Source of the DNA: CAIVAT01 sp964355945
Lineage (GTDB): Bacteria > Bacteroidota > Bacteroidia > Bacteroidales > FEN-979
Reading direction: 5' to 3'
NCBI GenBank assembly: GCA_964355945.1
Contig: CAYHGE010000012.1
Location: forward strand, 1 to 57,395
DNA: 57,395 nucleotides
Shown: positions 24,384 to 32,559 of the stretch, piece after piece
Layout of the letters: each line of letters opens with the position of its first letter
How positions within the stretch are numbered: position 1 is the stretch's first letter
The notes under the pieces: model-generated
Database searches by the model: none
What the model was told of the DNA's origin: nothing
What the model saw: the letters and a program-made list of their open reading frames with translations, nothing else
Made by a program: the position numbers and the translations under genes

Positions 24384-26638
24384 TATTCGATTACGAGCTT
24401 TTCAATGTGAGTAAAGGATGAACTGTTAACTCTGACAAGATAGATCCCTTTGGTCAGACCGGATAAATCTAAATTGCAGGAGGTTGTCCCATTTTCCGAC
24501 CCCGGAAATGTAAAATCACGCAGGGTCTTACCCAAGGTGGTTAGCAACGTACCGGTAGCTTTTCCGACGATCCCATCAACACTGATTCTTGCAGATTCCC
24601 TGGCAGGATTTGGCGTAATATGAATTGGGCTTGGAACATGGATATCACCGATCCCTGTGCAGGCATCAAATGAAAAAAACACATTAATGCTGCTGTTTGA
24701 TTTACATCCATTCTCATTGATTACCTCCACAGAATAAGTCTGGTTGTCATAACCGATTCCCGTTGTCCCGAAAGTTATGTTTCTGGCAGTAGATCCATTC
24801 GACCAAAGGTATGTAGAGCCGATATTTCCTGCATCCAGCTTTACCGTGTCATAAATACAAACGGTGGTATCTGCAGGTCCAAGATGGATTACTGGTTCAG
24901 GGTAAATTGCAACCGTGGTACTTCCGAGGGTATTATTATACTGATCGAACACTGCAACCTGGTAAGTTGTAGTGACCAATGGCTGAACCATTGGTTCAGG
25001 GAGATTGGAAGAGAAACCAGGGGGTATCGAACTCCATGAATAATCATAAAACCCGACATTACCGCCTCCTGCTGATGCATGCAACCGGGTGGAGTCACCA
25101 CGACAGATAGAGTCGGGTGTTGCAACCGGATTAACGTTCAGGGGACCTCCTGTTACTTCGATGGACACGTTGGCATTGTTATCGCTGATACAATTTGTCA
25201 GCAGGTCGGTTGCTACCAGCGAAAATACCGTTGTTGAAGTGAGATTAACTGTCTTGGGACTCTGTACACCAGCGTTGATAAGCTTGTCAGCCGGAGTCCA
25301 GCTGAAATAGTAGTTGCTGTTCCCGTTCAAAACGCTTCCATTGAGGAATGTATAAGTGCCATACGGAATTGATTTTGAGACACCGGCATCTGCAAGAGGC
25401 AAAGGTATCACCGTCACTGTAACGGAAGCATTTGTTGTATTATATCCGTCAAAGGCAGCTACCTGGTATGTGGAAGTGATTGTGGGTGCAACCGTTGGAT
25501 TTTGCAAGGTGGATGTAAATCCATTTGGTCCGGTCCACTGGTAGGTATAGCTTCCGGCACCGCCTGACCCAAAGGCCTGAATTTGGGTAGAAGTCCCAAA
25601 ACAGATCGAAGCAGGGGTTGCAACTGCATTAACAGCAAGGGGTCCTCCCGCGATATTGATTGTTACCATGTCAGTTGACTGGCAATTGGCTGAATCATCT
25701 CTGACGGTAAGCGTAAAAACCTGTGATGAAAAGAGATTGACTGTCTGTGGATTTTGGATACTGTCGTTCACAAGTTTCGAGGAAGGCGCCCATTTATAAT
25801 GATAAGCACCACTTCCGGCGACGCATCGCCCATGCAGTGTTGTGGTTACCCCGTTTAAAATGGTGGAATCATTGCCAGCATTTGCCAAAGGATGATAGAC
25901 TTGCACGACTGTTGTAGAAGTATCACTGCTGGGTTGTCCGCCAACAATCACACCCAGGAAATATTGACCCGAATTTGCTGTAGTGGCATTCGGAATTGTG
26001 GGATTCTGCAGGGAAGATGAAAAGCCTGCCGGCCCCCACCAGTGATAGGTGGCGCCTGCAATCGACTGAGCTGTGAATTGCAGGGTTTGTCCCGAGCAAA
26101 CAGGGCTGTTGCTCACAGCTGCCGGCGGCAATATGGAGCAATCTGTTGTTCCTGTTCCGCCTGTTTGCTGAAAAATGATATTGCACGGCTGGTTTGAGAA
26201 GTTTGTTATGATCAGCATATAATACTCACCCGTCTGCCCATTTGGGATATTGCAGGTCTCGTAGGAGAGGGTGGAGTAACTGCAGGATACGATTTTAGGC
26301 TGCGTAAGCATTCCGCAACAATCCTGGGAGGTAAACGGTCCCCAGCAACAAAAATCAATATCTTTTGATGGTTCACTGTGCATCTGAATGAGAATATTGC
26401 CGGGGTTGTCAACCTTCATGTAATACCATGCCGGATTCGGCCTTGTTAAAAGGCAACCATATGAAGGGCCGGATTGCCCCGGTGGCGTATTAACTCCTGC
26501 AGGAAAAGAGTAGAGTGTTCCTGTGCAGAAAGGAGCTGCAGTTTCACAGGTACTGTTGCTGCCTCCTCCTCCCTGCTGGGCAAAGGAACCTATTCCAGTC
26601 AGTATTAATAAAACAAGAAGATACCAGTGTTTTTTCAT
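24383..26638 (-). CDS. Large secreted Ig-like repeat protein with type A T9SS domain
   Basis: 751 residues. The signal peptide (ending SFAQ) is followed by a Cys-rich N-terminal domain of about 150 residues (ETAAPFCTGTLYSFPAG, PNPAWYYMKV, DIDFCCWGPF, GEYYMLIITNFSNQPCNI) seen at the front of many Bacteroidota surface proteins, then about five Ig-like/PKD-like repeats including two very similar units (PLAVNAVATPASIC and PLNVNPVATPDSIC), and a type A sorting domain ending TKGIYLVRVNSSSFTHIEKLVIE-like. Probably a cell-surface adhesin. The stop overlaps the GTG of the next gene by one base, and the preceding gene ends 12 bp upstream. Confidence 0.88.
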   Translation of the reverse strand: MKKHWYLLVLLILTGIGSFAQQGGGGSNSTCETAAPFCTGTLYSFPAGVNTPPGQSGPSYGCLLTRPNPAWYYMKVDNPGNILIQMHSEPSKDIDFCCWGPFTSQDCCGMLTQPKIVSCSYSTLSYETCNIPNGQTGEYYMLIITNFSNQPCNIIFQQTGGTGTTDCSILPPAAVSNSPVCSGQTLQFTAQSIAGATYHWWGPAGFSSSLQNPTIPNATTANSGQYFLGVIVGGQPSSDTSTTVVQVYHPLANAGNDSTILNGVTTTLHGRCVAGSGAYHYKWAPSSKLVNDSIQNPQTVNLFSSQVFTLTVRDDSANCQSTDMVTINIAGGPLAVNAVATPASICFGTSTQIQAFGSGGAGSYTYQWTGPNGFTSTLQNPTVAPTITSTYQVAAFDGYNTTNASVTVTVIPLPLADAGVSKSIPYGTYTFLNGSVLNGNSNYYFSWTPADKLINAGVQSPKTVNLTSTTVFSLVATDLLTNCISDNNANVSIEVTGGPLNVNPVATPDSICRGDSTRLHASAGGGNVGFYDYSWSSIPPGFSSNLPEPMVQPLVTTTYQVAVFDQYNNTLGSTTVAIYPEPVIHLGPADTTVCIYDTVKLDAGNIGSTYLWSNGSTARNITFGTTGIGYDNQTYSVEVINENGCKSNSSINVFFSFDACTGIGDIHVPSPIHITPNPARESARISVDGIVGKATGTLLTTLGKTLRDFTFPGSENGTTSCNLDLSGLTKGIYLVRVNSSSFTHIEKLVIE

Positions 26639-26650
26639 TACTGCATCGTG

Positions 26651-27082
26651 TTATTTGTATTTATCATTTTCTTTCAGCCATGTTGACTTTTGATTGTCCG
26701 ACCATGAAGCCGAAACAACTGCCACCTTGTTTTTTAGTTCGTCAAAGATATTCAGAACCTCTTCTTCCTTGTATTTTTGATCGGACATAAAACAAATCTT
26801 TTCCTTTGTTATTACAGGGTCAATATTAATGATTTCCCTGGCAGAAAAACTGAGATTCAGGAAATAGACACGATCGAACCGGCTTGCCAGTTTTGAGAAA
26901 TCGAGCAGAAAATAGTTATGTACATCATTCTTCAGAATTGTTGCAGCAAACTTTCCCTTGAAGTCAAAATTCTCATATTTTGCAATGAATGCAGGATCAT
27001 CAGGTTGAATGCTGAAATTTTGGGCACTGACGGTTAGTCTTGCGATGAAAATCAGGCTGAAAAACAAAATTCGTATCATCAT
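26651..27082 (-). CDS. Small secreted protein, function unknown
   Basis: 143 residues with a signal peptide (ending TVSAQ). The rest is lysine- and aspartate-rich with no motif I recognise (FDFKGKFAATILKNDVHNYF, RVYFLNLSFSAREIIN). It is the first gene of the group 27082-20236 and sits 12 bp from the large Ig-like surface protein, so it is likely co-expressed with it. Two consecutive ATG codons (27082 and 27079) could serve as start. Confidence 0.7.
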   Translation of the reverse strand: MMIRILFFSLIFIARLTVSAQNFSIQPDDPAFIAKYENFDFKGKFAATILKNDVHNYFLLDFSKLASRFDRVYFLNLSFSAREIINIDPVITKEKICFMSDQKYKEEEVLNIFDELKNKVAVVSASWSDNQKSTWLKENDKYK

Positions 27083-27206
27083 TTTTATATTATGGCGAAT
27101 AATGATCAGTAACTTACAAGCGCCATTTTTCTGCTTCAGAGCTGTAACATCAGCATTAAATCAGCATGTTTCAATTGAGAAACACAGGAAGAATGGCAAT
27201 TCGTTA

Positions 27207-27214
27207 CAAAATTA
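27207..27214 (-). promoter_or_regulatory. Putative -7 element for the surface protein-tex operon
   Basis: Minus-strand TAATTTTG fits TAnnTTTG and predicts a leader of about 118 nt before the first gene at 27082. Confidence 0.5.
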
Positions 27215-27267
27215 CAATAAAAACAAACAAAAAACCCGTTGAAAATTAAAATGTTGGGTTAAGAATC

Positions 27268-27987
27268 TCAGTAGCCGGAAGCGAGAACATCAATTATGTG
27301 TATCGTTTGTATGGGAAGGTTGTGTTTATCGATGTATGCCTGTTGATTCATCAGGCATGACGAGTCGGTGGAGACAATATATTCAGCGCCGGTTTCAAGG
27401 GCACGTTGAACCTTTTGTTCGGCCATTGCCGAGGATATTGGTTCGAATTTCGCAGAGAATGTGCCTCCAAAACCGCAGCAAACCTCATTTTCTTTCATTT
27501 CACGTAACTCAAGTCCCTTTACATGTGACAGGAGTCGCCGTGGTTCATCCTTCAGGTTATACTCCCGGAGGGCTGCACAGGAATCGTGGTAGGTTACCAC
27601 ATGGGGGAAAGTGGCCCCAACATCTTCAATTTTCAGTTCATTGACCAAAAAATCGGTAAATTCAAAAATGTTTTTCTTAAGCTGCTTATATTCAAGGTGA
27701 TTTGCTGTGTTATGGAAAAGCCAGCCATAATAGTTTCTGATGAAACCGATACAAGAGGCAGAAGGGCCCACAACAGGCCGATCATTCGGAAAATCTTTCA
27801 GGCACTTCTCCCCCATTTTTTTTGCTTCATCCCAAAAGCCACTGTTGAAGGCCATCTGACCACAACAGGTTTGGTTTGCATTAAAATTCACGGCGATATC
27901 AAGTTTTTCCAGAATTTTAACCATGTTCATTCCGGTACCAGGATAAACCTGATCAACAAAACAGGGAATAAAGATATCAACTAACAA
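27268..27987 (-). CDS. lutA: Lactate utilization protein LutA-like (CCG-domain Fe-S protein)
   Basis: 239 residues with two cysteine-rich CCG domains: FIPCFVDQVYP with NQTCCGQMAFNSG, and YHDSCAALREY with NEVCCGFGGTFSAKF. LutA is one subunit of the LutABC iron-sulfur L-lactate dehydrogenase complex; lutB and lutC are not beside it here, so they are elsewhere or absent. Translation most likely starts at a TTG (27987): the frame is closed by TAA a few codons upstream and the next ATG falls after the first cysteine motif. Membrane-peripheral oxidation of lactate is the family role. Confidence 0.88.
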   Translation of the reverse strand: MLVDIFIPCFVDQVYPGTGMNMVKILEKLDIAVNFNANQTCCGQMAFNSGFWDEAKKMGEKCLKDFPNDRPVVGPSASCIGFIRNYYGWLFHNTANHLEYKQLKKNIFEFTDFLVNELKIEDVGATFPHVVTYHDSCAALREYNLKDEPRRLLSHVKGLELREMKENEVCCGFGGTFSAKFEPISSAMAEQKVQRALETGAEYIVSTDSSCLMNQQAYIDKHNLPIQTIHIIDVLASGY

Positions 27988-28027
27988 AATAGGGAAGGCT
28001 TTTTAGAACTACTGAAAATTCAGTTCT

Positions 28028-28035
28028 CAAAAGTA
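28028..28035 (-). promoter_or_regulatory. Putative -7 element for lutA
   Basis: Minus-strand TACTTTTG fits TAnnTTTG and predicts a leader of about 34 nt before the TTG start, which supports that start. Confidence 0.55.
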
Positions 28036-28164
28036 AGGAATTATGAGACATCCCTGGGGCTTTCCCTGGAAAAAAGTTACTTACTAATTGCAATGACAAA
28101 AAAACAATGAAGTTGGTATCAGCAACCGGGAAGATAAAATCATCCATTAAATAAGGGAGACTGT

Positions 28165-28542
28165 TTAATCAATCCAAACGCTGGCAGAGACATCCCAGTC
28201 ACAGCGGATGATCACACCCCACTGGCCGTCGCTAATTGATACTTCGAGGGGATCATCAAGATGTATGGTATAAGGACCTTTAACGATAGAACCATTATCC
28301 TTTACAACCCATACTTTTGCAAAAACTTGTCCGGGCCAGGTGGAACTGGAAGAGATGACCACTTCCATCTCACGCTTTTCACGACCAGGAGTTCCATGAA
28401 TATTGGCTTCCTGAAATCCTGTACTGAGTGCGGTCAACTGATAATTAAAGCTTGGTATCGGGTTAATCTGGGGGAGTTGTGCCAATAAACTGTTTAACCC
28501 TGAAAAGAGAATGAAAACTGCGATTAAGGTAATTTTTTTCAT
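28165..28542 (-). CDS. Small secreted protein, function unknown
   Basis: 125 residues with a signal peptide ending LLAQ. The mature part (EMEVVISSSSTWPGQVFAKVWVVKDNGSIVKGPYTIHLDDPLEVSISDGQWGVIIRCDWDVSASVWID) looks like one beta-sandwich domain of about 80 residues ending exactly at the C-terminus. No family recognised. It is transcribed alone, with its own -7 element and no close neighbour on the same strand. Confidence 0.65.
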   Translation of the reverse strand: MKKITLIAVFILFSGLNSLLAQLPQINPIPSFNYQLTALSTGFQEANIHGTPGREKREMEVVISSSSTWPGQVFAKVWVVKDNGSIVKGPYTIHLDDPLEVSISDGQWGVIIRCDWDVSASVWID

Positions 28543-28591
28543 ACGGTTGGTTTTTGAATATTAAACGATTGATTGGTGTGTACGCAAGTTT

Positions 28592-28599
28592 CAAAGTTA
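28592..28599 (-). promoter_or_regulatory. Putative promoter of the small secreted protein gene
   Basis: Minus-strand TAACTTTG fits TAnnTTTG; a minus-strand TTG at 28620-28622 lies 20 bp upstream as a possible -33 element. Leader about 43 nt. Confidence 0.55.
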
Positions 28600-28846
28600 G
28601 GTTACACCCATAACAACCGCAATAGAGGTATTCCATAAATTCACATTGAGGAAAACCCCTATCAGGGAATAAAATCAAAAACGCAACATTCTGTATAATA
28701 ACTATTTAATATTTATTTAGGAGGGCTTTTTGATCACCACATTGACACTAAAATTGACGGATTTTCACAGAAAACTCACCCATGGTAAAGGTTCCCTGTT
28801 GATAAAAAATGATAAGAAAGGGGGAAGCAAAATCAAAAGGTCTTCA
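28600..28846. other. Intergenic region without visible gene
   Basis: The gap 28543-28846 is about 300 bp between two minus-strand genes. Apart from the promoter at 28592-28599 I see no open frame of note, no strong hairpin with a T-run and no repeat. The AT-rich stretch around 28690-28720 may hold further regulatory sequence. Confidence 0.5.
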
Positions 28847-29476
28847 TCAGATGATACCTTTTTCAAGTAAAATTTTCACCAGTTCTGCATTGTTTTTTGC
28901 ATCACACCGTTCGCGGACATGCTTGAGTGTCTTTTCCACGGTAGAAACGCTTGTTTTTTTCGCATCGGCAATTTGCTGCTGGGTAAGTCCGGATGATAAA
29001 AGAATCACGAGTTCCTGCTGATTTGGCGTCAGGTGGTATTTCTGTCCTGACAGTAATGTCGCCAATTTCTTCTCGTAATCAGGTTCTACAAGTCCTGAAA
29101 ACACGATCTGCCCGCGAATAACCTTTTCAAGCGTAGATTTAATCTCAGTTTTATTCGTACTTTTCAACAGATAGGCCATTACACCAGCCTCAAACATTTT
29201 ACGCTGCCAGGATGAGGTATCCTCAGAAGTGAAAATAACGATGGGTTTCCCGTGAAATACTTCTTTCAATTTCTTGACATTCATCAACGGGTGCGCATCA
29301 GGCAACCACAGATCAAGCAGAAAGATGTCAAAAGTGTCGGTATTGGCTTTCGTAATTGCCTCATCAACACTGAAAGCATTATCTGTGATTTCAATCCCAT
29401 CTCTGGAGGGTCGAAAAAGATTCTTTAATCCTGTAACGATCACCGGATGATCTTCAATGACAAAGAGTCTGATCAT
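28847..29476 (-). CDS. LuxR/NarL-family response regulator
   Basis: 209 residues: receiver domain with acidic residues Glu8 and Asp9 (VIEDHPVI), phosphoacceptor Asp55 in IFLLDLWLPD and a conserved Lys in LLKSTNKTE, followed by a C-terminal LuxR helix-turn-helix (LTPNQQELVILLSSGLTQQQIADAKKTS, VSTVEKTLKHVRERC). It follows the kinase gene by 10 bp and is its cognate regulator. The targets are unknown. This gene is the distal one of a two-gene operon. Confidence 0.92.
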   Translation of the reverse strand: MIRLFVIEDHPVIVTGLKNLFRPSRDGIEITDNAFSVDEAITKANTDTFDIFLLDLWLPDAHPLMNVKKLKEVFHGKPIVIFTSEDTSSWQRKMFEAGVMAYLLKSTNKTEIKSTLEKVIRGQIVFSGLVEPDYEKKLATLLSGQKYHLTPNQQELVILLSSGLTQQQIADAKKTSVSTVEKTLKHVRERCDAKNNAELVKILLEKGII

Positions 29477-29486
29477 AACTGGTCAT

Positions 29487-31406
29487 TTAACTTTTAGATG
29501 TGTTTTTTAAACCTAAGGGGAAACAGATTTCCCAAACAGTTCCGTTGCCTGGCGACGATAATAAATTCGCCTGTCCGCTCACCAATTTTGCCCTTTCAAA
29601 AATATTCGAGATTCCCATACTTGGTTTTTCGTTTGCTCCTACTGTAAACCCGGGTCCGTCATCAGAATACACAAGCATGAGTTTCCCGTTCTCAGAATAA
29701 ATTTTCAATTTCACCTGGCTGCCTTTGGCATATTTCCCAGCATTGGTCAGTAACTCCTGGGCGATTCTATAAAAGTGCAGAACAATCTCATTGGGCAAGT
29801 CAGGAAATTCTTCAGCTATTTGAACATCGATCTTCATCTTTGATAATTTCTGCATGTCCTCACATAAACCATTGATCATCTCATTAAAAGTAAAGTGTTC
29901 GATCATGGCCCTGTTCATACGATGGGAAATCTGCCGGATACTGGATCCCAGCTCCTTGATCCTGGTTTTGATCAGTTCCTTCATCTCAGGATCAGGAAAA
30001 TCAATATTTTCTATTGCTCCGGAAATCCCCAGAACCAGCTGGCCTGTCAGGTCGTGCAGTTCTCTGGCAGTTCTGCCTTTTTCAGTCTCCTCCATTTCGA
30101 TGACCTTTTTAGCAGAACCAATTTGCTCTTTTTGAAATTTCGCCCGGTTGCGTTGCTGCAAAATGAGCATCGTGAACACAGAGCCAACGATCAGAAGAAG
30201 GGCAATTGCCAGCCATAATTCGGTTTGCTGCAGCCGGTTTCGCTGAACCAGCAACTCTTTCTCCTCATTTTGTATGATCAGCTCCTTGTTTTTCAACTCA
30301 AGTAATGCAGCCAGCAATCTAACCTGTTCCGATCCTTTCTGACGGTTGTCAATATCCCTGGCTTTCATCGCTTTCCGTTGCAAATCCCATGCTTTTTTAT
30401 AATCGCCTTTCTGAACACAAACATCTGCATAGGTGTCATAAAGTGAAGCTAACCAATCATTGTCTTTAATTTGAATTGCAACAGGAATCGCCATATCTCT
30501 CAGGCAGGCCTCAGCTTTCAGAACATCCTTTTTATCAAGATAACTGTATGCCATGTTGTTATAGGCTCCAAAAAGAATCTTTGGCAAATTGGATTTAAGC
30601 GCAAGCGAAAGGGCTTTTTCATAATAGTACAAGGCGGAGTCAGGATTCTTATTCTGGAACCCGATGTTGGTGAAGATATAAGCCATTTCTTCTTCGACCC
30701 CACTGACCTTACTCAAAAAGTACAATGCCTCCTTCTGCAGATCAATTGACTTGCCGTCATCCTTTTCAAATGGCTTTCGCGCAAGATTTCCCAATGCCAC
30801 TCCCATTTGCTTATACATGGTATCGCTTCGGGCAACTTTCAATGCAGATTCATACATTTCACGTGCACTGGGATAGTCATGTACATTGCATTTGATGTTG
30901 CCAAGTGCAATGTAGGCATTTGATAAACCCTCCGGATCTTTGACTGATTCAGCCAGAAAGATAGAGGAATCGAGCAATGACATGGCTGTTTTGTAATCAT
31001 AAGCAGCACTGTACAGACTGGCAAGATTATAATATATGTGCACTTTTTGTTTGACAAGGTTGCTGCTGTCGGCAATATGTAAAGCACGGGAATAGTAATA
31101 GTAGCTGGAGTCCGTCTGGCTCTGCAGAAAGGCCTTTCCTATCCACCGGTAGGCATCAACAAGGTCGGTGACTGAATTTGTTTTTTCAGCAATATCCAGT
31201 GCCATCTTCGCATATTTAATAGAGAGCGGGTTGTTGCTGACCTTATTCCTTTCAACCAAAATTCCCAGTGCTTTAAGCGTATCACCGGCAGAAACCTGAA
31301 CATTGGATTCAACCGGGGCTGCAGTCACAGGAGTATTAAGCCCACCGGCAACAAGTGTTCCGAGAAACAGGATGATGAATAAAAAAATTCGTGACCGATT
31401 AAGCAT
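29487..31406 (-). CDS. TPR-containing sensor histidine kinase (HisKA_3/NarX type)
   Basis: 639 residues. A signal peptide or N-terminal helix is followed by about six tetratricopeptide repeats (about 45-370), predicted periplasmic, then one membrane helix (LWLAIALLLIVGSVFTMLIL, about 397-416), a coiled coil, the HisKA_3 phosphoacceptor in ARELHDLTGQL and an ATPase domain with the N box AQELLTNAGKYAKG and G box YSDDGPGF. This is the common Bacteroidota kinase type that couples a periplasmic TPR sensor to a LuxR-type regulator. The regulator gene lies 10 bp downstream. The ligand cannot be inferred. Confidence 0.92.
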   Translation of the reverse strand: MLNRSRIFLFIILFLGTLVAGGLNTPVTAAPVESNVQVSAGDTLKALGILVERNKVSNNPLSIKYAKMALDIAEKTNSVTDLVDAYRWIGKAFLQSQTDSSYYYYSRALHIADSSNLVKQKVHIYYNLASLYSAAYDYKTAMSLLDSSIFLAESVKDPEGLSNAYIALGNIKCNVHDYPSAREMYESALKVARSDTMYKQMGVALGNLARKPFEKDDGKSIDLQKEALYFLSKVSGVEEEMAYIFTNIGFQNKNPDSALYYYEKALSLALKSNLPKILFGAYNNMAYSYLDKKDVLKAEACLRDMAIPVAIQIKDNDWLASLYDTYADVCVQKGDYKKAWDLQRKAMKARDIDNRQKGSEQVRLLAALLELKNKELIIQNEEKELLVQRNRLQQTELWLAIALLLIVGSVFTMLILQQRNRAKFQKEQIGSAKKVIEMEETEKGRTARELHDLTGQLVLGISGAIENIDFPDPEMKELIKTRIKELGSSIRQISHRMNRAMIEHFTFNEMINGLCEDMQKLSKMKIDVQIAEEFPDLPNEIVLHFYRIAQELLTNAGKYAKGSQVKLKIYSENGKLMLVYSDDGPGFTVGANEKPSMGISNIFERAKLVSGQANLLSSPGNGTVWEICFPLGLKNTSKS

Positions 31407-31493
31407 ATTCTCTACCTATTGACTTAATTTAAAGCAACTTAGTGGCAAGAAAACGAAATCATTACTTTCCGTAAGTTTTATTTATGCGTGGTT

Positions 31494-31501
31494 CAAAGGT
31501 A
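31494..31501 (-). promoter_or_regulatory. Putative -7 element for the TPR kinase operon
   Basis: Minus-strand TACCTTTG fits TAnnTTTG; leader about 80 nt before the kinase start at 31406. Confidence 0.5.
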
Positions 31502-31532
31502 AGGATAAATCATGTAAAGTGATAATTCCAAT

Positions 31533-32420
31533 TTAAACCGGTGCATATTTGGTATCGGGTTTATCTCTGATTGGTATGATGCCAGCCATGTCGCCAAGTA
31601 CATTTACGAGATCAGAACCCGCAGGAACAACGATTTTGGAATTGTCTTTCAGAGATGTTTCAAGCGCCTGAATTTTCCGCAACACCTGGGCATTGCCGAT
31701 AAAGTATTTCTCTGCTGCTTCATTGACGAGGGCAATGGCCTGTGCTTCTCCTTCAGCCCGAAGAATCTGGCCCTGCTTCACCCCTTCCGCACGTCGGATC
31801 TCTGCCCGCTTCTCACCGTCTGCCTTTGTTTCTGCAGCGGTAGCGTAGTCAACTGCAGCAATTTTTTCATTTTCGGCCTTCACAATTTTATTCATGGTTT
31901 CCTGAACATCTTTAGGCGGGTCAATTTCCTTTAATTCGGTTCGGATGATCTGGATCCCCCAACTCTTGGTCTCATCGAGCAATGTTCCGTGGAGCTCCTT
32001 GTTTATTTTGCCACGTTCGCTGTTGGCAGATTTTAAGGTCATTGTTCCGATGATGTTTCGCAAGGTAGTGCGCGCGAGATTAACAATTTGATATTCAATA
32101 CTATTCACATTATACTGCGAATTTTTCACACTTTCTTCATCGTTGGTGATCTTAAAATAGACCTGGGCATCCACCTTGGCATTCAGGTTGTCATTGGTAA
32201 TGATCTCCTGTGGCTCGGCATTAATCATTTTCTCTGTAATGTTCACCTGATACATTAAATCGATACCTGGTATGATCCAATGAAATCCAGGGTTGGCAAA
32301 ACGGTTATATTTACCAAAACGTTCAATTAATCCGCGATGAGTCGGGCGAACGATCCGGATACCTGAGAAAAAGAGCAAACCAACTGCTCCTGCAATAATC
32401 AAGATAATAACATTGTTCAT
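31533..32420 (-). CDS. SPFH/band 7 family protein (QmcA/slipin-like)
   Basis: 295 residues: one N-terminal membrane helix (about 3-22), then a band 7 domain (VRPTHRGLIERFGKYNRFANPGFHWIIPGID, NARTTLRNIIGTMTL-like) and a long Ala/Glu/Lys-rich helical region (about 175-235), a typical oligomerising coiled coil. Family members build membrane-associated rings that organise proteases or lipids. No NfeD-type partner gene adjoins it; the gene is transcribed alone from its own promoter, divergent from the M49-like gene. Confidence 0.88.
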   Translation of the reverse strand: MNNVIILIIAGAVGLLFFSGIRIVRPTHRGLIERFGKYNRFANPGFHWIIPGIDLMYQVNITEKMINAEPQEIITNDNLNAKVDAQVYFKITNDEESVKNSQYNVNSIEYQIVNLARTTLRNIIGTMTLKSANSERGKINKELHGTLLDETKSWGIQIIRTELKEIDPPKDVQETMNKIVKAENEKIAAVDYATAAETKADGEKRAEIRRAEGVKQGQILRAEGEAQAIALVNEAAEKYFIGNAQVLRKIQALETSLKDNSKIVVPAGSDLVNVLGDMAGIIPIRDKPDTKYAPV

Positions 32421-32460
32421 GGCGATTTGGTTTAGGTTTTTAGTACAAAATATTTTGTCA

Positions 32461-32468
32461 CAAACTTA
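32461..32468 (-). promoter_or_regulatory. Putative promoter of the band 7 gene
   Basis: Minus-strand TAAGTTTG fits TAnnTTTG with a TTG at 32489-32491 on the same strand 20 bp upstream. Leader about 34 nt. Confidence 0.6.
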
Positions 32469-32526
32469 TAAATTTTTCCCGATGAAATCAATCGAAGATC
32501 ATAAAAAATTGAATCTTAATTTTTCA

Positions 32527-32534
32527 TACTTTCG
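32527..32534 (+). promoter_or_regulatory. Putative -7 element for the M49-like gene
   Basis: TACTTTCG differs from TAnnTTTG at one position and lies 26 bp before the ATG at 32560, which argues against the longer in-frame start at 32413. Confidence 0.4.
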
Positions 32535-32559
32535 CAAGGCACAAAATACATGCAGCTCT

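Noticed and set aside
27232..27259. Hairpin AACCC...GGGTT as terminator of lutA
   Set aside because: Only five to six pairs around an 18-nt loop; too weak to call.
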